Below are positions 36,954-48,111 of a DNA stretch of 64,000 nucleotides, in pieces; position 1 is the stretch's first letter, and each line of letters starts with the position of its first letter. A model generated the notes under the pieces. The model was not told the DNA's origin, ran no database searches, and was given only the letters and a program-made list of their open reading frames with translations. Source of the DNA: Clitopilus passeckerianus (taxonomy: Eukaryota; Basidiomycota; Agaricomycetes; Agaricales; Entolomataceae); the NCBI GenBank assembly GCA_944990035.1, contig CALYLX010000062.1, forward strand, positions 1-64,000. The letters run 5' to 3'. A program made the translations under genes and the position numbers.

Positions 36954-38128
36954 ATGTCGAGGCGATCCTTTTTCCTCGACCGAAATATAGTCCGGTCTCC
37001 CGACCACTCGGATTCGGATTCGGATCATGGTTCCGATGATAGTCAAGCCACGATTGAGGACTCTGAGATCCAGTCGCAGATTGGCTACCCATTACAGCGC
37101 ATGATACCCATTGTTCATTTGAGCTCGACAGACTCTGAGAGCCTATCCGGGAGGTCCACAAATTTATCGTCTCGGCAGGGATCATCGACCTCTTCGTTTG
37201 ACATTGATGATTGGTAAGGCGCCTCATTTTGCAGGGCTTATCTGTTGACGCAATAAAGCCACTATGAAGCGCTAGTGGATAAGATTATCAGCCGAGAAGT
37301 CTCTTCGCAGACAATACCGGACTACGATGGCTTGGTTTGTTTGCTCCGATATATTTTCGGCGCGGTTACGGAATGCTGAACATTGCGCCTAGTTAGTCCC
37401 CGACGAGTCAACGGATGGCATAACGAACGTCATGATCAAACGCGTACAAGACGCTAATGAACTTGGCGTCATGATAGAGCTTAACCGACGGACCCCACGA
37501 TCAGATCCATGGAACCCTGCACCACGTCTTCTCTGCGTTTCTAGACGGGGGAGGGATACATACCTCGTCTTTCGCCGGCTGCTTCCCTATGATCAAGGGA
37601 GATTCAGGAAGGTTCGCCACTACGTCAGTTTCATCCAGCAACTGCTAGAGGTAAATTTGAGAAGGCATCGGTGTTGTGGGATTAATGGACCATTTCATAG
37701 GGGCTTTCGTTTCTCCACGAGAATGGGATAGGAGGCCTCCCATATCATCAGAAACGATGCTATATGGTTGAGACAGACGACGAATATAATGAATCCGACC
37801 AACCAGGCCGGAATCGCTTTGCTGATTTCTCTGGAGTCAAGCGAGTGGGGGAGATTGACCCCTCTAATGACTCTGTTTTCGAAAACGATATCCGCCGGTG
37901 TGGCACATTCATCGGAGGGCTCACAGACCAGGTTGGTCTCCTTGATCGTAGTGTCTGTTTCTCTTGCGCATTTACAAACTCATTCAGGTGCCCCAGATTG
38001 CAGCGAAGTGCAAATCCCTCGTCACGGGTATGATTTCTGGAGAGTTTGCAGCTGAAGATTCGAAGAAGTTGTTTGAAGCCTTATGCAAGTCCATAGGTGG
38101 TTCGACGCTCGATATGACGGTACCTTAG
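36954..38128 (+). CDS. Degenerate protein-kinase-like protein (probable pseudokinase)
   Basis: Exon 1 (36954-37213) codes a Ser/Asp-rich N-terminus (DHSDSDSDHGSDDS). Later exons carry YEALVDKIISREV, LVPDESTDG, PAPRLLCVSRRGRDTYLVFRRL, YVSFIQQLLEGLSFLHENGIGG and a final VPQIAAKCKSLVTGMISGEFAAEDSKKLFEALC. The order hydrophobic hinge, then QLLEGLSFLHENGI mirrors subdomains V-VIb of kinases. However, the HRD position is replaced by a GGLPYHQ stretch and no DFG is visible. The protein is therefore probably not catalytic. This pattern is familiar from Agaricomycete kinase-like families. It ends at 38128. Splice sites between exons are inferred from GT..AG and frame, so internal borders may shift slightly. 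Confidence 0.6.
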
Positions 38129-38779
38129 AAGTTCTCCTAGAATAATAGCCTAGAATCTATTCTTCCTCGCCAGAAACCGTACATTATGTGCGAATGGTAG
38201 TTAGTTAATTGTGGGTATCCGTTGTATTAGAGTGAATAACCGATGAGAATCTCCACAAAGATCGCATTTTTCTCCAATCAAATTATCGACTCCATCTGCA
38301 AGAGAATTTAGCGCTTATATGAGGCAATCGAGAGCCCGAGCCTGATCGAACGCGAAGAACAAATGCGAAGAATAGAACGCAACGTTGTGGATATTCCAAC
38401 CGACTGCCACAACTTTGATGACCTTGAAACGTGGAAATACACCCCAACTTCTTTTCGTCGCTACGTGATAACCCCTGTGTGCATCGGGTCAAAGGCTAGG
38501 GAAACGCGATTGGCAAAATCCTTCACACTGTGGGACTCCGGGGATACGTTCCCATCCGAGTCACTCCGTCAGGTGTCGTTCATACCCGTCTATCCAATCG
38601 ACGAAATCTCAGAATACTAACATGGGGATTTTAAGCGTGTTCAAATGAGTCACACTGGCTGAGGATGTGCCAAGCCGTGGAGGCGTTCATACATCAAACA
38701 GTGACAAACACTCGGGGGGTGATATCCATCTCGCCGTCAAGAATAAAAGTCAGGCTTGTATTTCCTCCTCTGGCCAAGG

Positions 38780-40262
38780 ATGTCGTATTCCTTTCCATTT
38801 GACATCTACCAACATATCATCTCTTATGTATCCAATAACAAAACAGCACTACTAATCCAGTGCTCCTTGGTCTGTCAGGACTGGTATCGAATTTCGGCTG
38901 ACCGTTTCTGGTCTCAACACCCCTTCGTCATTCGATCTCACCACGACCAACGGGATGCAGCGGAGGAGGTCTTGGAGGCCCCTGCTGTTTTCAGGCCTCA
39001 TTGAACTGCTTCATTTGGCCGATTGCAAGGTTCCGCATCATATTCGACATCTACAATTGCAGGGAAATCAGTACTTGTCTGACGACGAAGTCGCTGAAAA
39101 CAACTTTACGAGGCTTTTGGGACTATTGCTGAGGTCCTTGTTTCAAAATACCGAGTCGGTCTGGTCGGCCTCACGCTTTCTGACACAAATTTGGGTTTTA
39201 TCAGCGAGAGAACCTTCTCTCGTTTGGCCTCATTTGAAAGTTTACAAGCCCTTCAACTTTCTTCGATATCTTCCCCTGATTATCATATTCTCTTCAACCT
39301 TGTATCGAATTTCAAAAACTTGTCAAGGGTGTCCCTTACTTCACGGAAGATGAATACGGTCCTTTCCGACTTCCCTCCTGCAATATCACAATTCAACCTC
39401 GCATACCTCACGCGGCTTCGTATCGATGTTTCACTGGAGACCGTATCATTCCTCAAATTATTTCTTACCCCCTCCTGTCACCTGCATACCGTCTTTTTTG
39501 ACTGGCGGGGAGAAATCTACTCACTTCAAGACGTCTCTGACTGTCTGTCACATCTTGGTCCAAAACTCAAACATCTTGGTTTCGATTATGCGAAAAATCG
39601 CATGGATGAAGCATACTATTTCGAAGATGCCTGGCTGGTGGATCCCCAAATAGGTATGCGGTCTCATTTACTCTTGTTTCCTTTCTCCCCTGATGCTCAT
39701 TACTCTTCATTACTCAATGCTAGACTTATGCAATTGCCTTCTCGCATCCAATACAGGACTTGAAACCCTCACATTTCGTACCGTCACACTCAGAGAAGAG
39801 CCCTATTATGATGCCTGGCTTCGACCCATCTTTAAGTCCATTACTTCTCCCTCTTTACGCCTTCTCTCCATCGTGTTCGAGCCCGCCTCCTTCTGGCAAC
39901 GTGGAGCTCTAAATAGATGGGAAGAATATCATTTCAATAACTTCAACTGGGACGCACTCGACGACGTTCTACCTTCAAATCCGAATTTTAAGTCTTGGGG
40001 CAGAGTGCAGATTGGGTGGTATGGTGAGAAAGAATACTTAGTCGATTTTGAAGGTATCGAAGAGGAGTTCAGACGACGGCTTGGCAGGCTACACGAGAGT
40101 GGCAAATTGGAGGTTAAAGGAATAGGATACAGAGATAAGATCAGTAATAATTTATCGTACGAATGTATTTCCGAATTGGTTTGGGGTAACTTAGGAGGAG
40201 TAGAATCCGTCATTCGAGACAACGGTGGCTCTTCTAGTAGTTCGAGTCTTGCTGTATGGTGA
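38780..40262 (+). CDS. F-box protein with leucine-rich C-terminal part (copy A)
   Basis: The first 50 residues form an F-box: FPFDIYQHIISYVSNNKTAL, CSLVCQDWYRISADRFWSQHPF. In SCF ubiquitin ligases this segment binds Skp1 and the rest selects the substrate. The remainder is leucine-rich: IELLHLADCKVPHHIRHLQLQGN, TFSRLASFESLQALQLSSI, FNLAYLTRLRIDVSLE, LGPKLKHLGFDYAK, LRLLSIVFEP and a C-terminal region with GRVQIGWYGEKEYLVDFEG. Frame breaks occur near 38997, 39115 and 39718. The second is a missing T and the third an extra A, both evident from alignment with copy B on the minus strand at 48112-49428. The first may mark either an indel or an intron. It is likely functional if those are sequence errors. 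Substrate unknown. Confidence 0.72.
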
Positions 40263-40607
40263 TGCACATAATTTTGAGCATCCCTTTGAAGATGTGTACC
40301 TCTTGTGTACTTGGACTAATCGTATTCGATGAACTCTAGAGAGGTAAATCGCTCTTTGGCTGACAGTAGTTGATGGTTTTCTTCAAACTCTCATTTGCAA
40401 GTGGGCTGAGCACGGCAAAGACGTGAAACGCCGCTCAAAGACGCAAATTTCGCAGATGAGCGCATATCGTAGGTGACCGTCACATACTCACCTTTCCGTG
40501 ACAAGACGCGCTTGCACTTGCAAGTGCCACTGGCACACGTTCTCGATCGCGGTCAACCAACGACGATTTTTCCTACTAGTATAGATACCTTCTGAAGCGT
40601 CCTAACT

Positions 40608-41733
40608 ATGGAAAATACATCTACATCTAACCAATCAGAATCTGAAACGGGTTCCGAGTTGCCTTTGAAGAGAAAGCGGGAGGAAATGACGATGACACGA
40701 CAGCCCTCGGTGAAGGACGGTCGCAGGCGGAGGTGGTTCAATCTGACATTTGGTTTGACGATGGGAATATCATCCTTGAGGCTGAGAAAACCCAGTTTCG
40801 TGTCCACCGAGGAGTTCTTGCTAAATACTCGATTGCCTTCCGAGAACTCCGCCTTCCCAACCATGACTGTCCCATTGTCGAGCTCTCTGACATTGCAGAG
40901 GATCTTCGCTATCTTCTCGATGCCCTCTACGAATGGTAAGAGCTGCCTCATATGTTACTTCTACCAAACTTATAAGTTGTCCAGGTCATTTCGCTCTTGT
41001 AAATGTTTACCGCTTCCCATAGTTGCTGCTCTACTCCGCTGAGTAGCAAGTATCGCATCGACAAGCTCCGGAGCGGGATCGTTAACCAAATTCGTGAGGA
41101 ATGGCCTACGGACTATGACGAATGGATCTCCCGGCCCAGGCCAGCAATTCACAGTATCGAGGCTGAAGACCAACGAATCATAATACAGCAAATGCTGTCG
41201 CTTGCTCACGAGTGCAATCTACAGCGAATAGTTCCCTTGCTGTATCTGAATATTCTCTCTTTATTCTCATTGGTATGTTATCCTGTTAGCAACCTGACCT
41301 CTAGCTAAATGAATCTGTCGCGCCTCAGGATGAGATCGAAACTGGCCTGATTATGGAAGATGGGAGAAAATTATGTTTTCCTCCTGAGGACAGGTTGAGG
41401 ATTCTTACAGGGCTTATTCGGTTGCGCTACACCCTCTCGACAAAAGGGTGGTCAGATCTCTACAGGGTGCCTACGAAGGGCTGTCTCACCACCTTGATAG
41501 GGTCTTGCTCTAGAGTCAAGCTGGAGCTATACACGAATGGATTTGGTCCCGGAGAAGAGTCACTGCAGGGCATTCGCCCTCGGGTATTTCCAATGAGCGC
41601 GGACGTGGTGGGGAGGTTATGTTCCGTGTGCTTCGGAATGGTAGCGGAGTACAATCAGAGTCGCAGGGATTTATGGAAAAATTTACCGTCTTTCTTCAAG
41701 TTGCCGAGCTGGGAGGAGCTGGGAAGGGCTTGA
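40608..41733 (+). CDS. BTB/POZ domain protein A
   Basis: Exons 40608-40935, 40985-41272 and 41329-41733. A charged N-terminus with a KRKREE nuclear-localisation-like run precedes a BTB core: SDIWFDDGNIILEAEKTQFRVHRGVLAKYS, with the D and H-x-x-L positions typical of the fold, and LSDIAEDLRYLLDALYEW. A helical BACK-like region follows (PIVAALLRLSSKYRIDKLR). The C-terminal tail LCSVCFGMVAEYNQSRRDLWKNLPSFFKLPSWEEL is shared with three other loci nearby. Missing bases near 40729 and 41039 must be restored. BTB proteins dimerise and many act as Cul3 ubiquitin-ligase adaptors, or as transcription partners; this family is expanded in mushrooms without assigned targets. Confidence 0.75.
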
Positions 41734-41894
41734 CTCTTGGACAAACTTTAAATTACTGATACATTCTACTCTAGAGTACAATAAGGATAATTTCACTCTC
41801 GTTGTTTCCTCCGACCAAAGTCACAAGGTCTTGGATCTGGATACTGATTTGGAATGTATCAGGCCCTCTAATAATCGGTGAGCAACTCAGAGTG

Positions 41895-41930
41895 TGAAAG
41901 CGCTTAATTTAGGCGCGCTTTCAAATTAAG
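41895..41930. repeat. Nested inverted repeats upstream of BTB gene B
   Basis: tgaaagcgc (41895-41903) pairs with gcgctttca (41915-41923), and cttaattt (41903-41910) pairs with aaattaag (41923-41930). The two hairpins overlap and are mutually exclusive. They lie about 130 bp before the BTB start. This could be a protein-binding palindrome or chance. Confidence 0.5.
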
Positions 41931-42055
41931 GTTTGGGCCAGCCCAATTTACTGATAGCATCAACCAAAATCTCACGTCAGCGAAGGTCAAGGTCTGTCTC
42001 CACCTAAGTCAATACGCGACCAGTCGCGTCAACGCGTTTCAAAGCCCTTACAACC

Positions 42056-43501
42056 ATGGCTCTAGAAAAACTTCAAGTTCTGGGTATATCAGCCAGCCCT
42101 GCACCTGTTAAAGATGTAGATGAACGTCAAGACACTCCTTCCTCAAAAAAGCGTAAATTAGACGATGCTCCCACAGAGACCAGCGTCAATCAAAAAGTCG
42201 GATTTATGGTTCGACGATGGGAATGTGGTCATTCAGGCTGAAAATACCCAGTTTCACGTCCACCTTGGGATGTTGTCGAGGAACTCTAGGAAGTTCAAAG
42301 ATTTAGTCGAGGCTGGGGAAGAGGTTGGGGAAGACCGGGCTCCTTTGTTACGTATTCCGGCTAGCGCGTCGGGTGTCGATCATCTTCTTCATGCCCTTTA
42401 CGATTGGTGAGTAGCGGAAGTGAACCAGGGTGAAGATCTGCTCGCTGACATCACAATTATTGAACTCATGTTCTTTGGATAGCACGTATCTCCTCAAGTA
42501 CTACCACGAGAAGAAAGGGCGCCTCCCTTTGTCCGTCCTCATGGCTCTCATTCGCCTCGGGAATGAATTTGGGTTCACCCAGCTTCGTTCTGAGGCTACG
42601 GGAAGGTTGTACAAGGAATACCCTGATGACTTCGTGAAGTGGTCGAGGCTGGATCGAACTGCGTCGACATTGACGTTGCATTACCTCGACGCCGAAGGAT
42701 GCCCCGCTGTCTCGCTCCGACTCTTAATGCTCGCGATCGAGTGCAAAATGTACACGGTTCTGCCGCAAATATACCTGGATATATACCTAGGGCATTCTTG
42801 GGTACGTTCTTTTCCTCGCAATGGCTTCCAATTTACTGATAGATAAAAATGGCACGGACTAGGATGAGATCGTGAACGGCGTTCAGTGTCATAACGGAAC
42901 TCGTTTCACACTCCCGCCCGCAGTTCAAGTAACTTGCCTCTTTGGCTTCCACAGACTCAGGGATAAGATTACGCAAGTCACGTATTCCTGGTTCCAGGAC
43001 ATTCCATACAACAACTGCGTCTCCACTGCGCTCATCAGGTCGGACAAATGCAGGAAAGCGAAAGGCGCGTTGTATTATGAGCTCTTTGGGCCTAAACGAA
43101 AGGATGGTCGAACGGTCTTGGAGGTCGGTGATGGCTCTGACGACGAGGGGAATGGGACGAGGTTCAATGGGGTGAAGAATGAGGACTCGGATTCGGATTC
43201 GGTGATTGAGATGAGCGTCAGTGCCCCCCTGAGCCAACCGTCTAGCAGTTTTGGAGCTGGGATAGGAGGGAGAGGGAGTGTCAGAGGGAATAATGGTAAA
43301 AGGGCTGATAAGAAAGGAGAGGAAGTGGATCGGTGGAGGAGCGGATGGGAGCCTTGGAATGACAAATGGGGTGCGGATTTGTGCCATCCCTGCGCTGAGG
43401 CTGGGAAGGAGGCTCACGAGAAGGGAAGGGAGGAACTATGGGGCATGTTGCCTGAGTTGTTTGGGTTGTCGAAATGGGAGGAGCTGGAGGATTTTGCGTG
43501 A
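42056..43501 (+). CDS. BTB/POZ domain protein B
   Basis: Paralog of BTB A about 320 bp downstream. An N-terminal SSKKRKLDD basic run precedes the BTB core (SDLWFDDGNVVIQAENTQFHVHLGMLSRNS and DHLLHALYDW). After an intron comes the BACK-like helical part (PLSVLMALIRLGNEFGFTQLR, GRLYKEYPDDFVKW). A second intron leads to a cysteine-poor region, a Ser/Asp/Gly-rich insertion (about 43140-43330) not seen in A, and the shared tail DLCHPCAEAGKEAHEKGREELW..LPELFGLSKWEELEDFA. An extra A near 42196 (AAAAA for AAAA) breaks the frame as printed. The conserved domain order and tail support a functional gene. Confidence 0.75.
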
Positions 43502-44920
43502 GGGGCTGGGGAAGATTGCTAGTTTACGGACAGGAAGCGTATAATTTCTTGAGAAGGATAGTATAATGTACGATATGGGATCCAATTAATGCAGTTTCTT
43601 ATTGTTCCGGGCTATCTCTGAGCTCTAATCGCCACGCTATGTGGCCTATGGACCAACAGCTCAATCGTAGAAGCCTAAATATGATGGTACCAGCTTGCTC
43701 AGATCGCGAGTAGAAACCGGATCAGGAACGCATCCCGGCGAAGTGTACTGTACCCGGTGGACTGAACACAAAAAACCTCCCAAAGGACCATGCTGGCCAA
43801 AATCCACGCAAACCCGTCGCAGAATGTGCAAGTGGAGCCCAAAAGCGTAGTGGGGCTCTGGGAGCTCCTGTTCTGGGGAAGAATCCATCGCCCTGGCTCG
43901 CTTACTTCCTTTGAGTGTCAAGCTGTCAGAGGTGTGCGTCTATCATTGATATCAAAGAGGCTAGAAGGCAGCAGGCTAGGGGAGGACGTTTTGCGTCATG
44001 TCGTTACAGTCTTACTCACGCGAACCTGAGGGACGTCCGATTGATCGATACATTTCCCGGTGATGGCGCACTCGATGCCGGCCAGAAGGGGACGCATGCC
44101 GATGTTTTGAATGGGTCCTTGCGGATGCGAGAGATGCCGAGAGAAAGTACATACGGCTGTATATATTTAGAGGGATGGAAGCCCGATAAAAATCGAGGAG
44201 GTCGTGTGAGACGTATTTCGAACAGAACTGCGCAGAGTCCGTTTGTCGGAAGGCTCTCGGGGGTCTAGTGGAACTCAGAACTGGGCTAGCAGTCCCACTT
44301 GTGTATATCTTGGGGGCGCTTTGAGACGAGCAGATGACAGATGTGGCTGAGAATGGACGTTTGAGGATGAGCGTCAGCCGTCTCGATCAAATAAATGATC
44401 ATAGAAGATGATGATGGAGGTCCTTGTCTGTGGCAAGTCGGCGATTAGGAGATGGCGTCAAGATTCTTTGGCATCGATGGATGGATGGATGGATGCTTGT
44501 TGTACAAGGTTCAAAGGATGTCAGGTAACGTTCTGTCGATGAAGCACATGGGTGCTGCGTCGGGGTTTGTACGGATGAAGTTGGAGTATCGAAGAAAGTT
44601 AGCGTATGAAGATTCACAAATGTATGTTCAGCAGACCAACACAGCTCCAATTCTCAGAAATCAGTTTTATCTATAAAACTGCCCTGCCTGAGCAGAGCTT
44701 TAAGGGCGCGAATGCTCGGAGGCCAAGAGCCGTGGGGATTGTTTGTAGTTGTTGACAATCTTGATGGTAACTCGCGCTCTGTTGTTTTTCGGTGTTATAC
44801 AGCTTACACTCCTCCTTCACCGTTTCTCTCGCCTCTCCTCCCCAAACTCTGTCGATACAACTGTATCGCAGAAACCCCACGCTCTTTCCATTGAGGCTAC
44901 CTCAAAAGTAGCATTTAAAT
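43502..44920. other. Intergenic region without recognisable genes
   Basis: About 1.4 kb between BTB B and the Msb2-like gene. Frames such as 43915-44268 have no homology I can name. A (gatg)5 microsatellite lies at 44476-44495. The last 150 bp, pyrimidine-rich with short T runs, are probably the 5' UTR and promoter of the mucin gene. Confidence 0.5.
44476..44495. repeat. (gatg)5 microsatellite
   Basis: Five perfect tetranucleotide units in non-coding sequence, likely length-variable between strains. Confidence 0.8.
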
Positions 44921-47161
44921 ATGAAATATTCAGTTATTTATTCGGCTTCGTTATTTTGTTCCCTACTCGCGGCGGCACATTCGACGACGGCTCCCTCACA
45001 TGGAAAGAGATTCCAGAAAAAGAGGGCTATTCTTCCAGGGATTGGTGAGTGGCGTATTCGATGAAAGGATAAGCTCGTTATCTAACGCGACGCACAAGGT
45101 GACGACAGCAACGACCATGGTGGAGGAGGTTTCAACCCTGACTTGCACATCGGGCCAGTCTTCCCAATCACCCTTCCCAACGGAGTAGTTATTGGTGGGC
45201 CTTCGTCGTCTTCACCGACGTCGACTAGCACCCATACATCGTCTTCGAGTGCACCACCCGAAGTCACCGTTACTTCCGAAGTAACATCCACAGTGACCGT
45301 CACCTCCTCCAATACTGATGGTCCCTCAAGTGGCTCTACCTCCTCCAAGCCGACTTCTTCAAGTGGCATCACAAGCGTTCTGCCTGCTACATCGACTTCC
45401 CTGCCTGTGGACCCCACTGACCCGCCCAGTGGCTCACCTTCAGGTTCGGTCCCAACAGCTACCTCTACCTCCAGCTCGGGCGGTGGTATTCTGGACCCGA
45501 TCACTAGCCTTGTTTCAAGCATTTTGGACCCTCCCCCGCCGACCTCCTCGACCCCCACAGCGACGGCGGACCCTACAGATCCATCCAGCGCGCCTGGGAG
45601 CACGATCACGCCTCCTCCAAGCACCAGCTCATCGTCGTCTGGTGGCGGCATTTTGGACCCCATCACCAGCGCCATCAGCTCGATACTCGACCCCCCTCCC
45701 CCGAGCTCTTCCCCGTCTGGACCTACTTCTGAGCCGTCTAGTCAACCTCCCAGTAGTGAGCCTACCAACCCTCCCACCGATGGTCCTTCCTCCGTCCCTT
45801 CCTCTGTTCCCACCTCTGATCCACCGAGCTCTACCCCTACGGATGGCCCAAGCTCAGTCCCCCCCAGCTCAAGCCCGACTATCACCATCTCGTTCCCCAG
45901 CACTGGACCCTCGACATCGGCTACTGAATCTGTCAGTGCCAGTATCACCAATGCTCCTACCGTCACGGCGACCACGACCATCTCAGTCAATTCTGATCTT
46001 TCTTTCGTCTTGACTGAGAGTACTTTGGCATTCACCTCCGTCCCACTTACAACCTCGTTGGCGACGACCCTTAGCGACCCTGATAGCAACCCCACATCTT
46101 TGGCTGATTCTGAGCCTACCCCAGCTACCACTCTCTCGGTTGCTCCCCTTCCAACCGGTATCCCTGCTAGGATTTATCCCAAGAACACCCTGGATCTCAA
46201 GTCTATCGACATGAAGAAGTGGACTCTGATCAGTGTCCTGTTCAATCAGGAGCTTAATTGGGGATTCGTGGTGACGAGTCCCATTTCCAGCAGTCAGATC
46301 TTTGCATACATGCCAAATATCATTTCTAACGCTCTGGGTATCGATGGTTAGTCTCTATTCAAATGATTTTTTGCCCATATGTGCTAATAAGGTGGGACGC
46401 GTATAGGCAGTGAAGTCCAGACTTTCGCCCTTCAAGTGTACATTCCCTCTACGTACAAGTCCCCCGCTGACTCTGCTCAACTCGGCACCATGTACCTCGC
46501 ATTCATCCCCACCGACCGCGTCAACGACCTTGCAGCGCTCATTAAAGCCAAGAGCTCCGTTTTCTACACTGGCTTGAGCGACCCCATTGCCAAGGCGCTT
46601 GCCGTTCGCGTTAACTCCGGGTTCTCGGTCAAGACCGTTTCAAATCCCAATAGCGGAAATAACAACTCTGGTGTTGGTGATATCGATGGCGCGTCAAATA
46701 GCTCCGGTGGATCGAACAAGTCCCGTCAAGACGCGATCATCGGTGTGGTTTCTGCGCTCGGCGCCATTGCATTGCTTGTTCTTGGATTCTTGGTCTATAG
46801 GAGTGTGCAGAGGAAGAGGGAGATGGCGCACAGGAGGTTGAGCGATCCTCCTGAGATGACGGAGGAAGAGAGGGACAGGATGGGTTTCAGGCCCGATGGA
46901 AGGGAATTCGACAGGGATTCGCTGGGTGGACAGAGAAGGAGGAGCTTCTACTTCGCTGAGGATAGTTTGAGGGGATGGGAATACCAGCAGCAGCAACAAC
47001 AACAGCAACAGATGGCACAGCAAGCAGGACCGAGTGCTTCGTACAGCTACTTGCAGGATAGGGAAGGCGCGCAGGGTATGAGCAGGAGGAACGTTGGTCC
47101 TGTGTTGGTTCCTGGTGCTATTTCGGCGCCAATTTTGAGGGAGAATACTATGAATTGGTAA
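44921..47161 (+). CDS. MSB2: Msb2-like signalling mucin (single-pass membrane glycoprotein)
   Basis: Exons 44921-45044, 45099-46346 and 46407-47161 give 708 residues in one clean frame. The N-terminus MKYSVIYSASLFCSLLAAAHS is a signal peptide. A dibasic FQKKRA follows and could be a processing site. Residues about 60-380 are Ser/Thr/Pro-rich, the mucin region, with two copies of an ILDPITS..SSILDPPPP module. Next comes a folded extracellular domain: LISVLFNQELNWGFVVTS, SQIFAYMPNIISNALGIDG, YLAFIPTDRVNDLAALIKAKSS. A single transmembrane helix (IIGVVSALGAIALLVLGFLVY) leads to a basic juxtamembrane RSVQRKRE and a cytosolic tail with a nine-Gln run. This matches fungal Msb2, a sensor at the top of the Cdc42/MAPK pathway for filamentation and cell-wall stress. 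Msb2 identity rests on architecture and the pre-membrane domain; another mucin-like sensor is possible. Confidence 0.7.
45476..45711 (+). repeat. Duplicated ILDPITS..SSILDPPPP module in the mucin region
   Basis: Two imperfect copies (about 45476-45541 and 45636-45711) encode SSGGGILDPITS, two variable residues, then SSILDPPPP. They are separated by a Ser/Thr/Pro spacer. The copies are the only hydrophobic islands in the glycosylated region. Confidence 0.7.
46985..47011 (+). repeat. Poly-glutamine tract (9 CAG/CAA codons)
   Basis: Nine consecutive Gln codons in the cytosolic tail of the Msb2-like protein, with mixed CAG and CAA. They lie between the DSLRGWEY motif and the final Ala/Gly region, and length variation is likely. 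Confidence 0.85.
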
Positions 47162-48111
47162 CGGATGTTACTGGTTCATGGGATTCGACTTTGAATGAGG
47201 ATGAAGAAGACTTTTGCGATACTGGGCTAACACCCTCCCCAGTTGGCCCCCTGGATACTGATTTCACGACGGGACATGCTGACGACGAATGCACGAATAT
47301 TTCATCCAATCCCTCACATCCCTAATCCACCCTCCTCTCCCCCTTTCCACTGTCTTCAGATGTTCTCTGGATTGTGGAATCTTTCAAGGACACTTTTGCA
47401 TCCCCTCGCTGCGCGTCGCCAATTCCCCATTCTGAAGAAGCGGCTTGCCGTTCGGGGCCTTCCTCTTTCCTCTTCAAAACGTACATATATATACCACTTG
47501 ATCAATGTGTTGTTACTTCTAGTTTTCTTTCCTTTCTTCTTCCCGTCCTTTGTTCTATTAGGAAGGTTGTGTTGTCGTTGCTTACCGGGTTGTCCTGTTC
47601 TTTTTCTGATATTTATTCTCTGTCCTTCCTCCACAAGAAGAGAGGTTGGCGAAATTTATCATTACTGATTCACTTATCAAGGCTTCTTGCTTTCTGATCT
47701 TTTCTTCCTTTTCTGTGTTTATATTGGCTACGTAGAGATCTCTTCAACCCCTCTCGGTATCCCGTCCTTCCACCCTATCCCTTATCTGGTCGTTCGAGTT
47801 CGAGTACTGCGAGTCGATTTAGATGTGATCGTTCATGTATATTCGTCTAGGCAATCTCTTACGTAGGTACATCTATCAGTATTGGTGCTAGCTGGGCTTG
47901 CCTACTTTATAAGTGCGTTGAGGTCTGCCGTGAACATGGTGCAAATAGAGGAAGGCCAATGGCGGGCCCGCCGCAATACCTCAGAGAGGTCTTCGCACAG
48001 TTGGTACATTGATTGGCGGGGCGAATGTGCATCATCATACGAGGGTCAATACGCTAGAAGGAGAGACGCCTTTTCCTCTAAACATAGAGATTCTGTTAAC
48101 CTTAGACTGCC
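47162..48111. other. Intergenic region, pyrimidine-rich, no gene recognised
   Basis: About 950 bp between the mucin stop and the broken F-box copy. The plus strand is T/C-rich, as in basidiomycete 3' UTRs. Frames around 47243-47697 are low-complexity and show no domain. Confidence 0.55.

Noticed and set aside
38363..38620. 85-codon frame before the F-box gene
   Set aside because: No homology that I recognise and no clear splice partners. It could be a small gene or relic, but the evidence is too thin.
43915..44268. 117-codon open frame between BTB B and the mucin gene
   Set aside because: Composition and content show no domain, no paralog in the window, and no plausible partner exons; probably a chance frame.
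45082..45675. 197-codon minus-strand frame, Gly/Val/Glu-rich
   Set aside because: Mirror of the Ser/Thr/Pro mucin region; a low-complexity shadow without its own signals.
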